Assembly (NCBI GenBank): GCA_039707655.1
Contig: CM077665.1
Location: forward strand, 138,031,148 to 138,095,147
Length of the DNA stretch: 64,000 bases
Source of the DNA: Elymus sibiricus
Taxonomy: Eukaryota > Streptophyta > Magnoliopsida > Poales > Poaceae
Direction: 5' to 3'
In this document: positions 22,341 to 34,916 of the stretch, in pieces
Layout: each line of letters starts with the position of its first letter
Numbering within the stretch: the stretch's first letter is position 1
Made by a program: the position numbers and the translations under genes
Notes under the pieces: model-generated
Told to the model about the DNA's origin: nothing
The model's input: the letters and a program-made list of their open reading frames with translations, nothing else
Database searches by the model: none

Positions 22341-25300
22341 GATTCATGATGCTCTCTTGCATGTTTCAATTACTACTTTTTACGTGAGCATCATTGAAAT
22401 GATCATGCCTAGCTAAAAGGCATTAAAGAAAAGCGCTTGTTGGGAGACAACCCAACACTTTTAATTTCTGTTTTTGTGTGTTCACATGATTAATATACTA
22501 TATTAATCATGTTTTGTGCCTTTTATTTCAATAAAGTGCCAAGTAAAGCCTTTGGGATGTCTCACAAGATGAGTAGAATTGATGCTGAACCAAAACAGAA
22601 ACTTTTGACTCCAGTGCAGGAATTTTCATTTTTTACTGGAGCCTGATAATGATCTGAATTTTTTACAAAGTCTTGATATACAAATTCTTCAGGTTTTCAT
22701 AATTTTTTACAATTTTTAGAGGTAGGGAAGTATGGTTATACTACAGATCTTCACATACTGTTCTGTTTTTGACAGATTCTATTTTGCATGCATAGTTTGC
22801 TTGTTTTAGTGTTCCCATAGCTTATATTTAGTGGTATAAATTATGGGAATGATATAATATGGTAGGTATCATGTGGGAACAATTATGAATCTTGTCTTGA
22901 CAGTACCTAAGTGAATGATCTTTATTTATTATACTAACCCATCTCACGAAGCTCCGTTAAGTTTTGTGTGATTGAAGTTTTCAAGTTTTGGGTGAGACAC
23001 CGATATGAGGAGAATAAGGAGTGACAAGAACCTAAGCGTGGGGATGCCCAAGGCACCCCCAAGGTAATATCCAAGGAAGACTCAAGCGCCTAAGCTTGGG
23101 GATGCCCCGGAAGGCATCCCCTCTTTCGTCTTCAACATTATCGGTATATCTTACTTAGAGCTATATTTTTATTCGTCACATAATACGTGCTTTGCTTGGA
23201 TCGTCATTATATTTTGTTATTTTCTGTTAGGTGTTATTTATAATCTTTTTTTTCAATAAAAATTTCCAAGAATTGCCTTTAGGATGCTTGAATTGCATGT
23301 TTGATGTGTGCTGTGTAAAAACAGAAACTTTTGCTGTAGTGTTTGAATTTTCATATTTAACTGGAACGTGGAAAGTTTCTGAAATTTTTACATAGTATTT
23401 TAATATAAATTCTTTAGCCTGTCCTCAATTTTTATAATTTTTTGAGTTACAGAAGTGCACTGGTTTAATAAATTGCTACAGACTGTTCTGTTTGGACAGA
23501 TTGCTGTCATAGTTTTGTTATCTACTTATCCTATAGTTTCCATAGCCTATATTGGTAGATATAAATTTTGGAAACGATAGTAAACAGTAGATGATGTTTG
23601 AAAATTGTTGTGCAACTTGTCTTGGCAGTACATGAAGTGTTGATTTATTCTTATGTGTACTAACCTATCTCACGAGTTCTTTTCGAGTTTTGTGTGGATG
23701 AAGTTTTTGAGAATAGGTGAAACCATGATATGAGAGGATTGAACGAGATACAAAAGCTCAAGCTTGGGGATGCCCATGGCACCCCAAGTAAATATTTCAA
23801 GAAGTCTCAGGCATCTAAGCTTGGGGATGCTACGCATCCCACCTCTCTTCGTCAACTATCGGTTAGCCTATGTTGAGCCTAAATTTTTATTCGTTCACAT
23901 GATGCGTGCTATTCTTGGAGTTCTATTTTTGTTTAGTTTGCTATTTGAATAAAATAATCATAGCTGAAAATCTTCATTAAGAGAGAGAGTCCTCACATAG
24001 CTACTTAATTGTTTGACTACTCATTGATCTTCACTTATATCTTTGGAGAGTAGCTTGTCATTTACTCTTGTGCTTCACTTATATCCTATGAGTAAATTGT
24101 TGAATGAATTGAATACCATGAAGTTGAAATTATATGTTCATATCATGCCTAGTAGTAGCTTCACATTGGGTTTATAAAGTGAAATCTTTTTGAAGCTTGA
24201 CAAGCACAATATTGGTCATACAAGCAATTCGTGAATGATTAGTATAAGGAAGAGAACTTTCACATACAGATTTATTATCTTGGACATCTTCTATGATTGT
24301 GAATACCCATTAATTATTTTCAAACTTGAGAAAATTAGTTGAAGTTGGACAAGTAAGACAACGTAATGAGTTATGGTTGTGTATATTTGCATAGAAGTTA
24401 TATTGTTGTGGATCCTCCAACATGTGATGCTTGTTTAGAACCTTTAGCTAGCCAACACTTCGTACTAAGTAGAGATACTACTTGTGCATCCAAATCCTTG
24501 AGCCAAGTTTCTTCCATAAGAGTCCACCATACCTACCTATATATGGTATTTCACTGTCATTCCAAGTAAATTTGCATGTGCCACCTCTAAACATTCAAAT
24601 AAACATCTGTTTTGTGTGCCTGGACCGCTCATGGAGGGCAGTCAGTATCTTCCATGTTAAGCGGGTTATACTCATTATGAGTGTTTATTCACTCGTCCTT
24701 ACACGAGAGGGGCGGTAATACGGATTCCCAGTCCCAAAATAAAAAAAATGCAAATAATTAAACAAAACTCCCCCAAGAATGTTGTTGGTATGGATGGTAC
24801 CCGTGGATTCGGCTAGCCATGGAGTGTGTTTGTTGGTGGAAGGGGAGTAAACCTTTACTTTTACCGCTTGGGAACCGCCGCTAATGTGTTTAACATGGAA
24901 GATATTAATAACTCTTGGTCGTAACGTTGACAGGAAGGGTGCACCTCCCAAAATTATATTTATCTTTGATTTGAGCTTTGAGTTCTGGCACCTTTGCAAA
25001 TCCCTGCTTCCCTCTGCGAAGGGACAATCTATTTACTTTCATGTTATTTACTATTCATGTTGAGTCAACTTCTTATTCCATCCTCAGTCTATTAGTTGGC
25101 AAGCATCATGTGGTGGGGAAAGATCCAAACATATATATCCTGTCAAATATATTTGATCATGACTTATTATTGTTGACAATTATCTCTATGATAAATGAGT
25201 TGGGAGGCGAAACATTAAGCCCCTATCTTTCTCTGTGTTCGATGGATGCCATTTGTTCTAAAAATATGCTTTGAGTACTAGCAATCATAGAAGACTATAT

Positions 25301-25607
25301 GATGATTGAGTATGTGCGGCTCTTACTTAGACTTTGGTGTGAATAAGTTGAATTGCAATTTTTTGGTGACTAAGAACATAGGTTATTAAGTTTTAAGAGA
25401 ATTCATTGTTTGAACCATAACATGTGAATTGGTTGCTACTTTATCATGATGATTTTTATGAGAAAAAGTTGTTGTTATGATGCTAGGAAAAATCATTGAA
25501 ATTATCATTGATCAAACTTATGCACTATGCTAGCATTCACACTTCATAAATTATTTCTATTATCATTTACCTACTCAAGGACGAGTAGGAATTAAGCTTG
25601 GGGATGT
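22341..25607 (+). other. Non-coding 3' internal region of E1 with duplicated hairpin module
   Basis: No gene. A module of about 600-690 bp occurs twice in tandem (about 22575-23190 and 23270-23880), diverged but clearly parallel. Each copy runs 'aacagaaactttt', 'ctgttctgttt..gacagatt', 'cccatagc/tccatagc ctatat', 'actaacc(c)atctcacgag', then two PPT-like hairpins. Hairpins lie at 23031-23060, 23089-23121, 23759-23785 and 23814-23840. The true PPT (AAGCTTGGGGATG) at 25594-25606 precedes the 3' LTR. Confidence 0.8.
23098..23121 (+). other. Perfect 9-bp stem hairpin, PPT-like
   Basis: GGGGATGCC (23098-23106), loop CCGGAA, GGCATCCCC (23113-23121), preceded by TAAGCTT. A second hairpin with a 7-bp perfect stem, GGGATGC-TAC-GCATCCC, is at 23824-23840. 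Confidence 0.9.
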
Positions 25608-26325
25608 TGATACGTCTCCAACGTATCGATAATTTATGAAGTATTCATGTCATATTTGCTTATGTTTTTACTATGGTTTTATGATTTATTGGGACTAACC
25701 TATTAATGGTTGCAAAAGTGCACAAGTTCTTGTTTCACACTTTGATGTGCAGGAATTAATTGGAAATTGTCGAAAAAACACAAAAGGAGTCTTGTTGGAG
25801 GAGGACTCTGACTTTCCTGAAATCTGTCCACGAACAGTTTTTAGAGATCGTCAGTTTGACCCCCAAAGACAGCGTCAAATGGAAAAAGCTAAAACTAGGA
25901 AAGTGTGGGGAATTTTATGGCATTGACTCTGGACTCCAAATTCGTTCAAAACGTAGTTCGGATGCGATCTGTAGACCCGTTTTACTGGAGGAAAATATCT
26001 GATTACGGGATTACGAGAATTGATGACGTGATTGAGTCCAACTCTTACTATATCTGATGTATTCGTCCAAGCCATGACTTTGAGGACTCATGAGGGCTGT
26101 GAGGAGTCCCTAGGAAGGTTCTAGAGATGTCCAAGAGCCATTGGATCAAGGGTCCATCCATCGAAGGGCCATAGAACACCACAGAGGCACATATAAGGAG
26201 AGAAAAACCCTAATTTCGGGAGAGCCACCAAAAGCCACGAATTTGCCTCTCCCTTGGAAGCCGCCAAGAAGGGGAGAGGCTCCTCCATTGCAGCACCAAG
26301 ACCAAGGAAGAAGGGGGGCAAGGGG

Positions 26326-28088
26326 TGTTGGGGAACGTTGCATGGGAATTTTTTTTCCTACGCACACGCAAGATCTATCCATGGTGATGAGCATCTACGA
26401 GAGGGAGAGTGGATCTACGTACCCTTGTAGATCGCTAAGCGGAAGCGTTAAGAAACACGGTTGATGAAGTCGAACGTCTTTGCGATCCAAATCGCAAGTC
26501 GTCCCTCGATCCAATCACGATCTAGCGCCGAACGGACGGCACCTCCGCGTTCAACACACGTACAGCTTGATGGCGCCTTCACCTCCTCGATCCAGCGAGC
26601 GATGGTGAAGTAGTAGATGAGTTCCGGCAGCACGACGGTGTGGTGACGGTGATGGTGATGAACAATCTCCGCAGGGCTTCGCCAAGCACTACGGAAACTA
26701 TGACGGAGGATGAACTAGAGGGGCGGGGTTGCCGGCACATGGCTTGGGGATTTCTTGATGTGTTCAGGGTGCTAGCCCTGCCCCTCTATTTATATGTTGA
26801 GCCCTGGGGTCGAAACTTGGAGAAAGAGACTCCTCAAAGTCGGTTTGGCCCGCAAGGCAAGAGTCCTCCTCGCACTCCAGGACCAGACGCCAGGGTCCTC
26901 GGCGTCTGGCCCCAGACGCCAGGGTTCCTGGCGTCTGGCCCCTGGCCTCCGCAAAACTTCTTTTGCACCTTCCTTAAAGCCTCGTGGGCTTTACCCCTTG
27001 GCCCAAATAAAGTGTTCTCGTACCCAAACATTTCGGAAAACATCCGAAACCCCTTCCGGTGAATTCCGGAACCCTTCCGGAGACCAAACACTATTATCCC
27101 ATATATCAATCTTTACCTCCGGACTATTCCGGAGCTCCTCGTCATGTCCGGGATCTCATCCGGGACTCCGAACAATTTTCGGTCACCAACATAATAACTC
27201 AACTATACTTATATTGTCACCAAACGTTAAGTGTGTAGACCCTGCGGGTTCGAGAACTATGCAGACATGACCGAGACACCTCTACGTTCAATAACCAATA
27301 GCGAAACCTGGATGCCCATATTGGTTCCTACATATTCTACGAAGATATTTATCGGTTGAACCTCTATGTCAAGGATTCAGTTAATCCCGTACGCTGTTCC
27401 CTTTGTTTATCGGTATGTTACTTGCCCGAGATTCGATCGTCGGTATCTCTATACCTAGTTCAATCTCGTTACCGGCAAGTCTCTTTACTCGTTCCGTAAT
27501 ACAAGATCCCGTGGCTAACACTTTAGTCACATTGCTTGCAAGGCTTGTTGTGATGTTGTATTACCGAGTGGGCCCTGAGATACCTCTCTGTCACACGGAG
27601 TAACAACTCCCAGTCTCGATCCATGCCAGCTCAACAGACACCTTCGGAGATACCTGTAGAGCATCTTTATAGTCACCCAGTTATGTTGCGACATTTGATA
27701 CACACAAGGTACTCCTCCGGTGTCAGTGAGTTGCATGATCTCATGGTCATAGGAACAGATACTTGACATGCAGAAAACAATAGCAATAAACTGACACGAT
27801 CATATGCTATGTTCATAGTTTGGGTCTTGTCCATCACATCATTCTCCCAATGATGTGATCCCGTTATCAAATGATATCTCATGTCTATGGCTAGGAAACC
27901 TTGACCATCTTTGATCAACGAGCTAGTTTACTAGAGGCATACTAGGGACACAGTGTTGTCTATGTATCCACACATGTACTAGTGTTTCCAATTAATACAA
28001 TTATAGCATGGATAATAAACGATTATCATGAACAAGGAAATATAATAATAACTACATTTATTATTGCCTCTAGGTCACATTTCCAACA
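26326..28088 (-). repeat. Solo LTR of Angela/BARE/WIS-type Copia (1763 bp)
   Basis: On the minus strand it runs TGTTGGAAATGTGACC...GTTCCCCAACA. It has a perfect 5-bp target duplication AGGGG (26321-26325 and 28089-28093). A TATA-like TATAAATA lies on the minus strand at 26787-26794. No internal domain is present, so it arose by LTR-LTR recombination. Two perfect inverted repeats lie at 26883-26938. The 158- and 140-codon frames in it are not conserved proteins. Confidence 0.95.
26883..26938. repeat. Two adjacent perfect inverted repeats in solo LTR
   Basis: First: CCAGACGCC (26883-26891), 9-base spacer, GGCGTCTGG (26901-26909). Second: CCAGACGCCAGG (26912-26923), loop GTT, CCTGGCGTCTGG (26927-26938). 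All arms are perfect. Confidence 0.95.
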
Positions 28089-29342
28089 AGGGGCCGCCGC
28101 CAGTCGCCGGCGCCATGGCCACCATCGCCTCCATCTCTTTGGGGCTGCACCTCTCCATCAACAACTCTCTCTTTCTCACCATGATAATGCGTGAGTAATC
28201 CACCTTGGGGCTGAGGATTTGTACCGGTAGCTATGTGTTTAATCTCTCTCTTTCTCTCGTGTTCTTGAGATGGCACGATCTTGATGTATCACGGGCTTTG
28301 TTAATATAGTTGGATCATATGGTGTTTTCCCCTCTCTATCTTGTTGTGATGAATTGAGTTTTCCCTTTGAGATTTTGTTATTATCAGATTGAGTACTTTT
28401 ATGGATTTGAGAGCACTTGATGTATGTCTTGCATACGGATACCCGTAGTGACATTGGGGTATTCAAGTGATTCACTTGATATATGTTATGGCGTCAACTT
28501 GCGGATTCCGGTGGTCTTGGGGATCTACGCATAGGGGTTGATTGCACGTTTTCATGCCTTGTTCTCCGATAGAAATCTTGGGGCACTCTTTGAGGTTCTT
28601 TGTGTTGGATTGAGTATTATGAATCTGAAATTGTTTGATGCGTATCATATAATTAACTCATGGATACTTGTGGTGACATTGGAGTATCTAGGTGACATTA
28701 GAGTTGGTTGATGCGTATCATATGGTGTTATTCTTGTACGAACTCTTAGATAGATCGATCGGAAAGGATAACTTGGTGTTATTTTAGTACGTACTGTTGG
28801 ATAGATCGATCGGAAAGGATAACTTTAAGGTGGTTTCGTACCCTACAAACATTTTCTTCTTATGTTCTCCGCTAGATAAGAACTTTGGAGTTATTCTTCG
28901 TTGCACATTGAGGGATGGTTATGTGATCCAATTATATTAGCATTGTTGAGAGATTGCACTAGCGAAAGTACGGACCCTAGACCTTGTTTTCAAGCATTGC
29001 AATACCATTTGTGCTCACTTTTGTTACTTGCTACCTTGCTGTTTTTATATTTTCAGATTACAAAAACCTATATCTACCATCCATATTGCACTTGTATCAC
29101 CATCTCTTCGCCGAACTAGTGCACCTATGCAATTTGCCATTGTATTGGGTATGTTGTGTACACAAGATATTTCTTGTATTTGATTGCAGGGTTGTTTGAG
29201 AGAGACCATCTTCATCCTACACCTCCCACGGATTGATAAACCTTAGGTCATCCACTTGAGGGAAAATTGCTACTGTCCTACAAAACTCTACGCTTGGAGG
29301 TCCAACAAAGTCTACAAGAATAAAGTTGCATAGTAGACATCA

Positions 29343-29651
29343 CGAACCCCATGAGGAGCTAAAGGTAGAAAAAATATTCCCTCAAGTTCTATCGACCACC
29401 GATACAACTCTACGCACGCTAATGCTTGCTTTACCTAGAACAAGTATGAAACTACTTTGCGGGAAGAAAACTAGAAGTACTTTGCAAGGTAATAAAGAAC
29501 GTGGAAATAAAAGTTAGGTGTTGTTTTAATAAAAGAACAAAAAGAGTAAATAACTTAGTAGAAAGCTTTTTGTGTAACGCCAGAGAAAGATTGTCCCTAG
29601 GCAATTGAATATAATATGATAGATACTTGTCATATGCAATGGGGGAGAGGC
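29343..29651 (-). repeat. 5' LTR of E2, piece 2
   Basis: Starts with the second CGAAC copy and continues the E2 LTR sequence (compare 13617-13925). It ends with target duplication GAGGC (29647-29651). Confidence 0.92.
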
Positions 29652-31498
29652 TGTTGGAAATATGCCCTAGAGGCAATAATAAATTGGTTATTATTATATT
29701 TCCTTGTTCATGATAATCGTTTATTATCCATGCTATAATTGTATTGATTGGAAACTCAAATACATGTGTGGATACATAGACAACAAAGTGTCCCTAGTAA
29801 GCCTCTACTAGACTAGCTCGTTGATCAAAGATGGTTAAGGTTTCCTAGCCATAGACATGAGATGTCATTTGATAACGGGATCACATCATTAGGAGAATGA
29901 TGTGATGGACAAGACCCAAACTATGAACGTAGCATATGATCGTGTCAGTTTATTGCTATTGTTTTCTACATGTCAAGTATCTGTTCCTATGACCATGAGA
30001 TCATGCAACTCACTGACACCGGAGGAATACCTTGTGTGTATCAAACGTCGCAACGTAACTGGGTGACTATAAGGATGCTCTACAGGTATCTCCGAAGGTG
30101 TCTGTTGGGCTGGCATGGATCGAGACTGGGATTTGTTACTCTGTATGACGGAGAGGTATCTCAGGGCCCACTCGGTAATACAACATCACAATAAGCCTTG
30201 CAAGCAATGTGACTAAAGTGTTAGCCACGGGATCTTGTATTACAGAACGAGTAAAAGAGACTTGCCGGTAACGAGATTGAACTAGGTATAGAGATACCGA
30301 TGATCGAATCTCGGGCAAGTAACATACCGAAGAACAAAGGGAACATCATACGGGATTAACTGAATCCTTGACATAGAGGTTCAACCGATAAAGATCTTCG
30401 TAGAATATGTAGGAACCAATATGGGCATCCAGGTCCCGCTATTGGTTATTGACCGTAGAGGTGTCTCGGTCATGTCTACATAGTTTTCGAACCCGCAGGG
30501 TTTGCACACTTAACGTTCGGTGACGTTTCGGTAATATTGAGTTATGTATGGTGGTGACCGAAGGTTGTTCGGAGTCCCGGATGAGATCCCGGACGTCACG
30601 AGGAGCTCCGGAATGGTTCGGAGGTAAAGATTGATATATAAGAAGTCCTGTTTTGGTCACCGGAAAAGTTTTGGGTATTTCGATAGTGTACCGGGAGTGC
30701 CGGGAGGGGTACCGGGGACCATCGGGAGGGGTGTCTCGACCCAAAGGGCCTGATGGGCTGTGGGAGGAGTCAAGCCAGCCCTTAGTGGGCTAGCCGAGCC
30801 CCTCACTAAGGGCCATGCGGCTAGGGGTGGGAAAAACCCAAAGGGGGAAAGGTGGAAAGGGTTTCCAAGTGGAGAGGAGGAATCCTACTCCTAATAGGAT
30901 TGGAGTAGGACTCCTCCACCTCCAATTTCGGCCAGTCCTTGAGGGTTTGAGGCTGCCTCCTCCCCTCCGTCCCTCCTATATATACTAGAGGATTTAGAGG
31001 GAGAGCTAACCCTAATTCCCACGTGCTGCCCTCTTCTTCCTCTAGATCTGTTCTCCACTAGATCGTCTCGGTCGTGCTTGGCGAAACCCTGTCGGGACAG
31101 CTCCACCACCACCGCCACCATGCCGTTGTGCTGGTGGAGAACTCACCTACCTCTCCGCTCCCTGTTGCTGGATCAAGAAGGCGGAGATCGTCATTGAGCT
31201 GCACGTGTGCTGAACGCGGAGGTGCCGTTCCTTCGGCACTAGATCGGAAGGACCGTGATTGTATCGCGGGACGGATCGTGATTGGATCGCGGGACGGATC
31301 GTGATTGGATCGCGGGATGGATTGCGATTTGGATCGCGAAGACGTTCGACTACATCAACCGCGTTTCTTAACGCTTCCCGCTTAGCGATCTACAAGGGTA
31401 CGTAGATCCACTCTCCCTCTCATAGATGCTCATCACCATGGATAGATCTTGCGTGTGCGTAGGAATTTTTTTTGTTTCCCATGCAATGTTCTCCAACA
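29652..31498 (+). repeat. 5' LTR of the Copia element (1847 bp)
   Basis: TG...CA ends with the inverted terminal TGTTGG/CCAACA. A TATA box TATATATA lies at 30977-30984 and drives transcription in this family. The 3' end contains repeated GGATCGTGATTGGATCGCGGGAC units (31254-31320). Confidence 0.95.
30977..30984 (+). promoter_or_regulatory. LTR TATA box
   Basis: TATATATA within 'cctcctatatatactag'. The same motif is at 37868-37875 in the 3' LTR. BARE-type LTRs are known to use TATA boxes in this part. Confidence 0.7.
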
Positions 31499-31499
31499 G

Positions 31500-31512
31500 T
31501 GGCATCATGAGC
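31500..31512 (+). other. Primer binding site of the Copia element (initiator tRNA-Met type)
   Basis: TGGCATCATGAGC one base after the LTR, a variant of TGGTATCAGAGC as usual for this family. Confidence 0.8.
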
Positions 31513-32800
31513 TAGGTCTATGCGTAGATGAGATCTCGAGTAGAACACAAAGGAGTTTGTGGGCATTGATATTCAGATTGCTTCCCTCCTTAGTCTTTTC
31601 TTGGTTCAGCGGTATTGTGGGATGAAGCGGCTCGGACCAACCTTACTCGTCCACACACGAGAGACCGGTTCCATCGACTGACATGTAACTTTGTTGCATA
31701 AAGATGGCTAGCGGGTGTCTGTCTCTCCCACTTTAGTTGAATCGGATTCGATAGAGGCGGTCCTTATAGAAGGTGAAATAGCAACTTGTATATCACCGTT
31801 GTGGTTTTGCGTAGGTAAGAATCGTTCTTGCTAGATACCCATAGCAGCCGCGTGAAACATGCAACAACCAATTAGAGGACGTCTAACTTGTTTTTGCCGG
31901 GTATGATGTGATATGATATGGCCAGAAACATGATGAGATATATGTGATGTATGAGATGATCATGTTTTGTATAGATTATCACGACTTGCATGTCGATGAG
32001 TATGGCAACCGGCAGGAGCCATAGGGTTGTCTTTAGTTTGTTTTCGTCGTTTTTGCTTTACTTTATCGCTATGAGTTAGCAATAATTGTAGAAGCAATAG
32101 TTGGCGCGACAACCTCATGGCGACACGTTGATGGAGATCAAGATGATGGAGATCATGGTGTCATGCCGGTGACAATGGAGATCATGCCGGTGCTTTGGAG
32201 ATGGAGATCAAAAGCACAAGATCATGGCCATATCATGTCACTTATGATTTGCATGTGATGTTAATCCTTTTATGCATCTTATTATGCTTAGGATGACGGT
32301 AGCATTATAAGGTGATCCCTCACTAAAATTTCAAGATAAAACTGTGTTCTCCCCGAGTGTGCACCGTTGCGAAAGTTCGTCGTTTCGAGACACCACGTGA
32401 TGATCGGGTGTGATAGACTCTACGTTCACATACAACGGGTGCAAGCCAGTGTTGCACGTGCGGAACACTTGGGTTAAACTTGACGAGCCTAGCTTGTACA
32501 GACATGGCCTCGGAACACAAGAGACCGAAAGGTCGAACATGAGTCATATAGTAGATATGATCAACATGGAGATGTTCACCATTGAAACCACCTCATCTCA
32601 CGTGATGATCAGACTTGGGTTGGTGAATTTGGATCATGTAACACTCGGATGACCGGAGGGATGTCAATTTGAGTGGGAGTTCTTAAGTAATATGATTAAT
32701 TGAACTCATTATCATGAACATAGTCAAAATGTCTTTGCAAATTATGTTGTAGATCACTAGCTCGCGCTGTAGCTCCCTTGTGATTTTTTATATGTTCCTA
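31513..32800 (+). other. Untranslated leader of the Copia element
   Basis: Long leader between PBS and gag, as in BARE-type elements. It has a purine-rich repeat of 'ggagatca' units at 32130-32215. Short frames (for example 80 codons at 32410-32652) have no domain. Confidence 0.75.
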
Positions 32801-32809
32801 GAGAAATAG

Positions 32810-33560
32810 AGTTGAAAGATGATGGTAGCAATAATGCGGACTGGATCCGTGATCTGAGGATTGTCCTCATTGCTGCACAAAAGGCTTATGTCCTTAATGC
32901 ACCGCTCGGTGTGCCACCCCCTCAATTGTCGTCTGTAGATGTTGTGAACATCTGACAGACACGTTCTGATGACTACTTGATAGTTCAGTGCGTCATGCAT
33001 TACGGCTTAGAATTGAGGCTCCAAAACGTTTTGAACGTCACGGAACATATGAGATGTTCTAAGAGCTGAAATTGGGATTTCAGGCTCGTGCCCGTGTTGA
33101 GAGGTATGAGACCTCCAACAAGATTCTTTGCCTGCAACATGAAGGAGAATAGCTCAATCGGTGAGCATGTGCTCAGATTGTCTGGGTGCTACAATCGCTT
33201 GAATCGAGTGGGAGTTGATCTTCCAAATAAGATAGTGATTGATATAGTTCTCCAAGTCACTGTCACTAAGCTACTAGAGCTTCGTGATGAACTATAAAAT
33301 GCCAGGGATGGAAATAATGATCCCTGAGCTATTCGTGATGTTCGACACCGCGAAGGTATAAATCAAGAAGGAGCATCAAGTATTGATGGTTAGTAAAACC
33401 ACTAGTTTCGTGAAGGGAAAGGGCAAGGAGGGAAACTTCATGGATGGCAAGTCAGTTGCTGCTCCAGTGAAGAAACCCAAGGTTGAACCCAAACCCGAGA
33501 CTGAGTGCTTCTATTATGAGGAGAACGGTCGCTGAAGCGGAACAACCCTAGATACTTGGT
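32810..33560 (+). pseudogene. Decayed Copia gag
   Basis: Frames on the plus strand give 'DWIRDLRIVLIAAQKAYVL' and 'APLGVPPPQ' (about 32838-32925). Next comes a 69-codon open stretch at 33088-33297 with 'SIGEHVLRLSGCYNRLNRVGVDLPN', the gag core of BARE-type elements. It ends with 'EIKKEHQVLMVSKTTSF' (about 33358-33410). The zinc knuckle region near 33508 reads CFYYEENG, so the second knuckle cysteine is replaced by tyrosine. Several stops (for example in 'VVNI*QTRSDD' near 32955) and frameshifts rule out function. Confidence 0.85.
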
Positions 33561-33599
33561 AGATAAGAAGGCTGGCAACGTCGACAGAAGTATATTTGA

Positions 33600-33720
33600 T
33601 ATACGTGTTATTGATGTGTACCTTGCTAGTACTCCTAGTAGCACCTGGGTATTAGATACCGGTTTAGTTGCTAAATGTTGGTAACTCAAAATAAAAGCTA
33701 CGGAATAAACGGAGACTAGC
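33600..33720 (+). pseudogene. Copia aspartic protease remnant
   Basis: The stretch STWVLDTGLVAKC (around 33640-33678) holds the DTG active site at 33655-33663. Downstream protease sequence is frameshifted. In intact relatives the protease follows gag directly, as here. Confidence 0.8.
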
Positions 33721-33799
33721 TAAGGGTGGGGTGACTATGAGTGTTGGAAGTGTTTCCAAGGTTAATGTGATCACCATCACACGCTCTCTCTACCTTCGG

Positions 33800-34916
33800 G
33801 ATTAGTGATGAACCTAAATAAATGTTATTTGGTGTTTGCGTTGAGCATGAACGTGATTAGATCATGTTTATTGCAATACGGTTATTCATTTAAGTTAGAG
33901 AATAATGGTTATTCTGTTTACATGAATAATACCTTCAATGGTCATGCACCCAATGAAAATGTTTTATTGAATCTTGATCGTAGTAATACACATGTTCATA
34001 ATATAGATGCCAAAAGATACAAAGTTAATAATGATAGTACCACATACTTGTGGCACTGCCACTAAGTGTCATATAGGTGTAAAAGCGCATGAAGAAACTC
34101 CATGCTGATGGATCTTTGGACTCATTCGATTTCGAATCGGTTGAGACATGCGGACCATGCCTCATGGGCAAGATGACTAAGACCCCGTTTTCCGGTATGA
34201 TGGAACGGGCAAGTGACTTATTGGAAATGATACATGTTGATGTATGTGGTCCAATGAATGTTGTAGCGTGCAGTGGATATCGTTATTTTCTTACCTTCAC
34301 TGATGATTTGAGTAGATATGGGTATATTTGCTTAATGAAACACAAGTCTGGATCGTTTGAAAAGTTCAAGCAAATTCAGAGTGAAGTTTGAGATCATCAT
34401 GACAAGAAGATAAAATGTTTATGATATGATCGTGGAGGTGAATATATGAGTTACGAGTTTGGTATACAACTTAAGACAATGTGAAAGTTGTTTCACAAAC
34501 TCATGCCACCTGGAACACCATAGTGTGATGGTGTGTCCGAACGTCGTAGTCGTGCTCTATTGGATATGGTGCGTACTATGATGTCTCTTATCGATTTGCC
34601 ACTATCGTTTTGGGGTTATGCATTAGAGACAACTACATTCACTTTAAAAGGGGCACCATCTAAGTCCGTTGAGATGACACCGTATGAATTTTGGTTTGGC
34701 GGAAACCTAAGCTGTCATTTCTTAATGTTTGGGGCTGCGACGCTTATGTCGAAAAGGTTTCAACCTGATGAGCTCGAACCCAAAGCAGACAAATGCATCT
34801 TCATAGAATACCCTAACGTAACAGTTGGGTGTACCTTCTATCTCAGATCCAAGTGCAAAGTGTTTGTTGCTAAAACTAGTCCTTTCTCGAGAAAGAGTTT
34901 CTCTCGAAAGAATTGA
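33800..34916 (+). pseudogene. Copia integrase remnant
   Basis: Pre-integrase and integrase blocks are seen in order. First is 'YLWHCH' (about 34047-34065), part of the HHCC zinc finger, then CGPCLMGKMTKTPF (34150-34190) with its CxxC. Next come MIHVDVCGPMN with the first catalytic Asp and FTDDLSRYGYI (about 34229-34330). Then 'DRGGEY' (about 34429-34446) and 'GVSERRSRALLDMVRTMMS' (34530-34587), which holds the region of the catalytic Glu. Stops separate the blocks (near 34063, 34391, 34425 and 34480), so no continuous enzyme exists. The 127-codon tail ends at 34916. Integrase inserts the cDNA and makes the 5-bp target duplication. Confidence 0.88.

Larger units (their letters stand above)
19528..29342 (+). 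mobile_element. Gypsy element E1, complete, nested in E2
   Basis: Perfect 5-bp target duplication CGAAC at 19523-19527 and 29343-29347. The 5' LTR is 19528-21492 (1965 bp), the PBS 21503-21520, and the internal region 21493-25607. The 3' LTR is 25608-29342, which is 1967 bp after removing the inserted Angela-type solo LTR and its target duplication. Both LTRs start TGATACGTCTCCAACG. The 3' copy ends CATCA while the 5' copy ends CATCG, a point change in the terminal CA. The internal region has an unrecognised ORF (21618-22340) and a duplicated non-coding module, and no pol. It is non-autonomous. Confidence 0.94.
25608..29342 (+). repeat. 3' LTR of E1, split by an Angela-type solo LTR
   Basis: Pieces are 25608-26325 and 28094-29342 (28089-28093 is the duplicated target). 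It aligns throughout with 19528-21492 with scattered substitutions, and it keeps the TG...CA ends. Confidence 0.93.

Noticed and set aside
26640..27270. 140- and 158-codon frames in the solo Copia LTR
   Set aside because: LTR leader sequence. The frames are not present in the complete Copia LTRs.
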